DNA of 64,000 nt, taken from NCBI GenBank assembly GCA_015068705.1, contig SVJZ01000001.1:1-64000 (forward strand). Direction: 5' to 3'. A program made the position numbers and the translations under genes. The notes below the pieces were generated by a model. The model searched no databases. It worked only from the letters and a program-made list of their open reading frames with translations, and was not told where the DNA came from. This stretch comes from Oscillospiraceae bacterium. GTDB taxonomy: Bacteria > Bacillota > Clostridia > UMGS1810. Below, piece by piece: positions 61,706 to 64,000 of this stretch. Position 1 is the first letter of the stretch, and the number at the start of each line of letters is the position of its first letter.

Positions 61706-63151
61706 CTATTTGACGATTACATATTCAATGCCAAGCACTTGTGCGATTTTTGCAATGGTTTCGGCATGGTGCCCCACACCCAATGCATAGTGATGGGTGG
61801 GACCTTCCATGACCCATTTTTTGATGAACTCTTTTGTGGTCGGTTCAAAGAAGCCACGGGTATTGGTATTTCCGGTGGGCGGGATGGGTCCGCTTTTGGA
61901 AACGCCCTCGCCGATTACAAATTTAAAACCGTCATTTGCCGTTTGGGTAATACCAAGCATGGTGATGGGTCCCTCTTTGATTTTAAATTCCACCGATGCA
62001 CCACTACCGGGTTTGCCGTGATATTTGCTCAAGCTGCGCAATTTTGGTTTGCCGTCTGCAATGGCGATATGATGGGGACCGTCATGCCCCACCAAAATGA
62101 AATCTTCCTGAAAATCAAACGGATGAAATTCTGCAAAGCTGCCGCCGATGTTCAACCGATCCATAATCAGCATGGCGATACAGGTTTTGAGGTCAAACTC
62201 TCCACACATGGGAACGCCCTGCGCATTGAGAATGGAATTTCCCACAATAAAAGTGGATGCCAGTGTACGATGCAGGCTTCCCTCTAACCCCTCGTAATAA
62301 TAAGCAAGTCCGGTCAGACGATGGGTTTCTACAAAATGGTCGAGTGCGACTGCGGTCTTTGCCGCCTGATACTTATCTGCGTCGGTCAGTTTGGTGGTAA
62401 TGGGATCAGATTTTGGTTCGGGCATATCAAATTCGCGGTCAATCAGGCGGATTTTTTCTTCTACCTCTTCTTTGGTTATCGTCTGATATGCGGCAATCAT
62501 GTCATCCATTTCCAAAAGCGGCACATGCAATCCAAAAGCACGGGAAACTGCGGTGGGATCTGCGTGCATATCATACATTGCCTCCAGGGCGTGCCCCATC
62601 AGACCAATGCGTGCGCCCTTTAATCCGTTGAGTACTTTGGCAATATCGCACCAACGGGTAATCTCGGCATCTGCCTCGGCATCATCATGCAGAGTGCCAA
62701 TGATCACATCATCCACCTTTTTGCCCATCCGGATGGCAACGCCGGTAAACTCGGGCACCGAGCATATATTATCATTTTCCAACTGCATTCTGGTGTTTGC
62801 CTGCGTATAATCCATCGCCCTTCTCGGCTGCAACGCCACCATCACCATGGGAATCTCCATCTCACGGATGATGGGAGCAAAAACAGAAGAGGTGGCATAG
62901 GTAATCATGTTGCAGAACAGCAAATCCAGCCCTGCCGATTTCATTTTTCCAACAGCATCATACGCTTTTTCACTGGTATCGATGATACCAAAATCCACCA
63001 TTTCCACATCATTTTGCTTTACCTTATCACAAAATTCACCGTGGAATCCGGTAAGGGTTTCTTGAAGTCCGGGAAACTGTGCCCAGTAAGTTCCGTGTGC
63101 CACAGCAAATATACCGATTTTTGCATTTCTTTTCTTTAATCTCTCAATCAT
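61706..63151 (-). CDS. L-fucose/L-arabinose isomerase family protein
   Basis: A 481-residue FucI/AraA-fold sugar isomerase. N-terminal AKIGIFAVAHGTYWAQFPGL, central TGLAYYYEGLEGSLHRTLAS, the metal-site Glu in VPMCGEFDLKTCIAMLIM, the acidic HPFDFQEDFILVGHDGPHH, and a C-terminal His in GVGHHAETIAKIAQVLG. These suggest an intact active site. The ATG at 63151 has AGGGGTG 6 bp upstream; a longer frame exists but lacks that spacing. It is divergent from an AraC regulator with overlapping promoters, and is first in a two-gene operon with a large protein. It is only distantly like the isomerase at 1495. Confidence 0.85.
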   Translation of the reverse strand: MIERLKKRNAKIGIFAVAHGTYWAQFPGLQETLTGFHGEFCDKVKQNDVEMVDFGIIDTSEKAYDAVGKMKSAGLDLLFCNMITYATSSVFAPIIREMEIPMVMVALQPRRAMDYTQANTRMQLENDNICSVPEFTGVAIRMGKKVDDVIIGTLHDDAEADAEITRWCDIAKVLNGLKGARIGLMGHALEAMYDMHADPTAVSRAFGLHVPLLEMDDMIAAYQTITKEEVEEKIRLIDREFDMPEPKSDPITTKLTDADKYQAAKTAVALDHFVETHRLTGLAYYYEGLEGSLHRTLASTFIVGNSILNAQGVPMCGEFDLKTCIAMLIMDRLNIGGSFAEFHPFDFQEDFILVGHDGPHHIAIADGKPKLRSLSKYHGKPGSGASVEFKIKEGPITMLGITQTANDGFKFVIGEGVSKSGPIPPTGNTNTRGFFEPTTKEFIKKWVMEGPTHHYALGVGHHAETIAKIAQVLGIEYVIVK

Positions 63152-63181
63152 GTAATGCACCCCTATCATTTAAAATTTGTC

Positions 63182-63210
63182 TTGATTTTACACGATGGAT
63201 GGCATATAAT
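63182..63210 (+). promoter_or_regulatory. Promoter of the right-edge AraC regulator
   Basis: TTGATT (63182-63187), 17 bp spacer, perfect TATAAT (63205-63210), 53 bp before the ATG at 63263. Confidence 0.75.
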
Positions 63211-63213
63211 CAA

Positions 63214-63242
63214 TGTATAAATCAAATCTGTTTTTGTGTAAA
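63214..63242 (-). promoter_or_regulatory. Promoter of the isomerase operon, abutting the AraC promoter
   Basis: Minus-strand TTTACA (63237-63242), 17 bp spacer, TATACA (63214-63219). Its -10 is only three bases from the -10 of the divergent AraC promoter, so the two polymerases cannot bind together. Confidence 0.65.
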
Positions 63243-63262
63243 ATAAAGATGGGGGTGTGGCT

Positions 63263-64000
63263 ATGCTTTTGGGTGATATCCATCCGTTTCTGCGATATGT
63301 ACGTTACCTTGTGCTGGATGCCGATTCCGCCTATGCACCGGCGGTCGGATACGATGCACGATTATTTTATACCCATAACGGCACCGGCGTGATATCGGTT
63401 GCAGGAACAGACTATCCCATGCAACGAGGCAGTGCGTTATTTATCAATGCCGGTATCCCCTATCATCTCAAAACGCCCGACCACGGGGTTACCTATCTTG
63501 CATTCAACTTTGACTACACCCAATATGCGTGTGAAAGAAAAATGCCCATCGCACCGGATGAGCCGGCACGCTTTTCGCCCGACCGCATCACCGAACGGGT
63601 GAGTTTTACCGATTGTCCCGATTGGAACGTGGCGGTATTTTTGGAGCATGTCTTGGACGAGGAAACTGCCCTCGAACAAATGGAACGGGAATTTTCCCAG
63701 CGTCTGCTCTACTATGAGTGTTCCATCAGCAGTCGGTTTTCTCTCTTTTTACTCAAATGCGCCCGCGCCTATCATGCACCGCACGGACAAAGCGTTACCC
63801 ATCGGGTGATCGACTATGTGCATACCCACTTTGATGAGCCACTTACCAATCAAACCTTGGGCGCACACTTTGGGCTGCACCCCAATCATATCAGCAGCCT
63901 CATCAAGCAGATGACCGGAATGCCGCTGCACCAGTATGTGCTACACGTTCGCCTGACCAATGCCATCTCCATGTTGGAGGAAGGGAAGCACAGCATCGGC
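63263..64000 (+). CDS. AraC family transcriptional regulator (partial, runs off right edge)
   Basis: The first 246 codons of an AraC regulator. A cupin-like sensor domain (about 25-100; LFYTHNGTGVISVAGTDYPM, FINAGIPYHL) is followed by a C-terminal AraC helix-turn-helix (from about 175; VIDYVHTHFDEPLTNQTLGA, HPNHISSLIKQMTGMPLHQY, LRLTNAISMLEEG). The second HTH helix is cut by the window end. The ATG at 63263 follows GGGGGTG; a frame start at 63250 is less likely. Divergent from the isomerase operon, so most likely its local regulator. Confidence 0.87.
   Translation, partial: MLLGDIHPFLRYVRYLVLDADSAYAPAVGYDARLFYTHNGTGVISVAGTDYPMQRGSALFINAGIPYHLKTPDHGVTYLAFNFDYTQYACERKMPIAPDEPARFSPDRITERVSFTDCPDWNVAVFLEHVLDEETALEQMEREFSQRLLYYECSISSRFSLFLLKCARAYHAPHGQSVTHRVIDYVHTHFDEPLTNQTLGAHFGLHPNHISSLIKQMTGMPLHQYVLHVRLTNAISMLEEGKHSIG

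Overview
The window looks like chromosomal DNA from an anaerobic, Gram-positive, probably spore-forming member of the Clostridia; an Oscillospirales- or Christensenellales-like gut bacterium is my best guess. Support comes from gene families and order: DUF2232 / gdpP / rplI / dnaB as in Bacillus (yybS-yybT-rplI-dnaC), RNase Y next to YmdB, an FtsK/SpoIIIE translocase, a BofC-like sporulation protein, an HPr with both His15 and Ser46, tRNAs with encoded CCA, GGAGG ribosome binding sites, and frequent ATGA stop/start overlaps. GTG and TTG starts are common. I see no transposase, integrase, rRNA or CRISPR array.

Layout. 1-2900: a partial BlaI/MecI repressor with its palindromic operator, then an AraC regulator divergent from a FucI/AraA-fold sugar isomerase. 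3000-10130: a BrkB-family membrane protein, comEC and holA, convergent with a class A penicillin-binding protein, then a BofC-like protein. 10249-11320: four tRNA genes (Val-GAC, Val-UAC, Gly-UCC, Ser-GGA), followed by a ~210 bp tandem duplication that repeats the tRNA-Ser 3' end. 11325-24641: minus-strand genes: rny-ymdB-substrate-binding lipoprotein, ftsK-ygiQ-folD, an esterase, a YkuE-like phosphoesterase, DUF378, a Gfo/Idh oxidoreductase and a sugar-phosphate isomerase/epimerase. 24826-33708: a plus-strand housekeeping block, DUF2232-gdpP-rplI-dnaB-tilS-hpt-ftsH.

33709-45440 is the accessory block and the most interesting part. A giant minus-strand protein carries an N-terminal small beta domain, about 2,000 residues of alpha-solenoid, a beta-sandwich, a AAA/STAND-like ATPase and a winged helix. 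It is split by an apparent one-base frameshift. Behind it, with ATGA-type overlaps, are a second AAA ATPase with a coiled coil and a small membrane protein. Divergent from it, with a probable shared -10 region, is an orphan CARF plus PD-(D/E)XK nuclease of the Card1/DUF1887 type. No CRISPR genes are nearby. I read this as a candidate biological-conflict (defence) system, which is inference.

45500-63151: another sugar isomerase/epimerase, HPr, a D-2-hydroxyacid dehydrogenase, a yybP-ykoY-type (manganese-family) riboswitch in front of an OadB-like sodium-pump subunit and a 45-residue membrane peptide, argC-argB, a YfcE phosphodiesterase, birA, a FemX-like aminoacyltransferase, a divergent alanine racemase, a lysine/ornithine decarboxylase-like enzyme, then serA and serC on the other strand. 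59290-64000: a large unrecognised protein and a second FucI/AraA-fold isomerase, divergent from a second AraC regulator that runs off the right edge. The window is thus bracketed by two AraC/isomerase divergons, probably for carbohydrate use.
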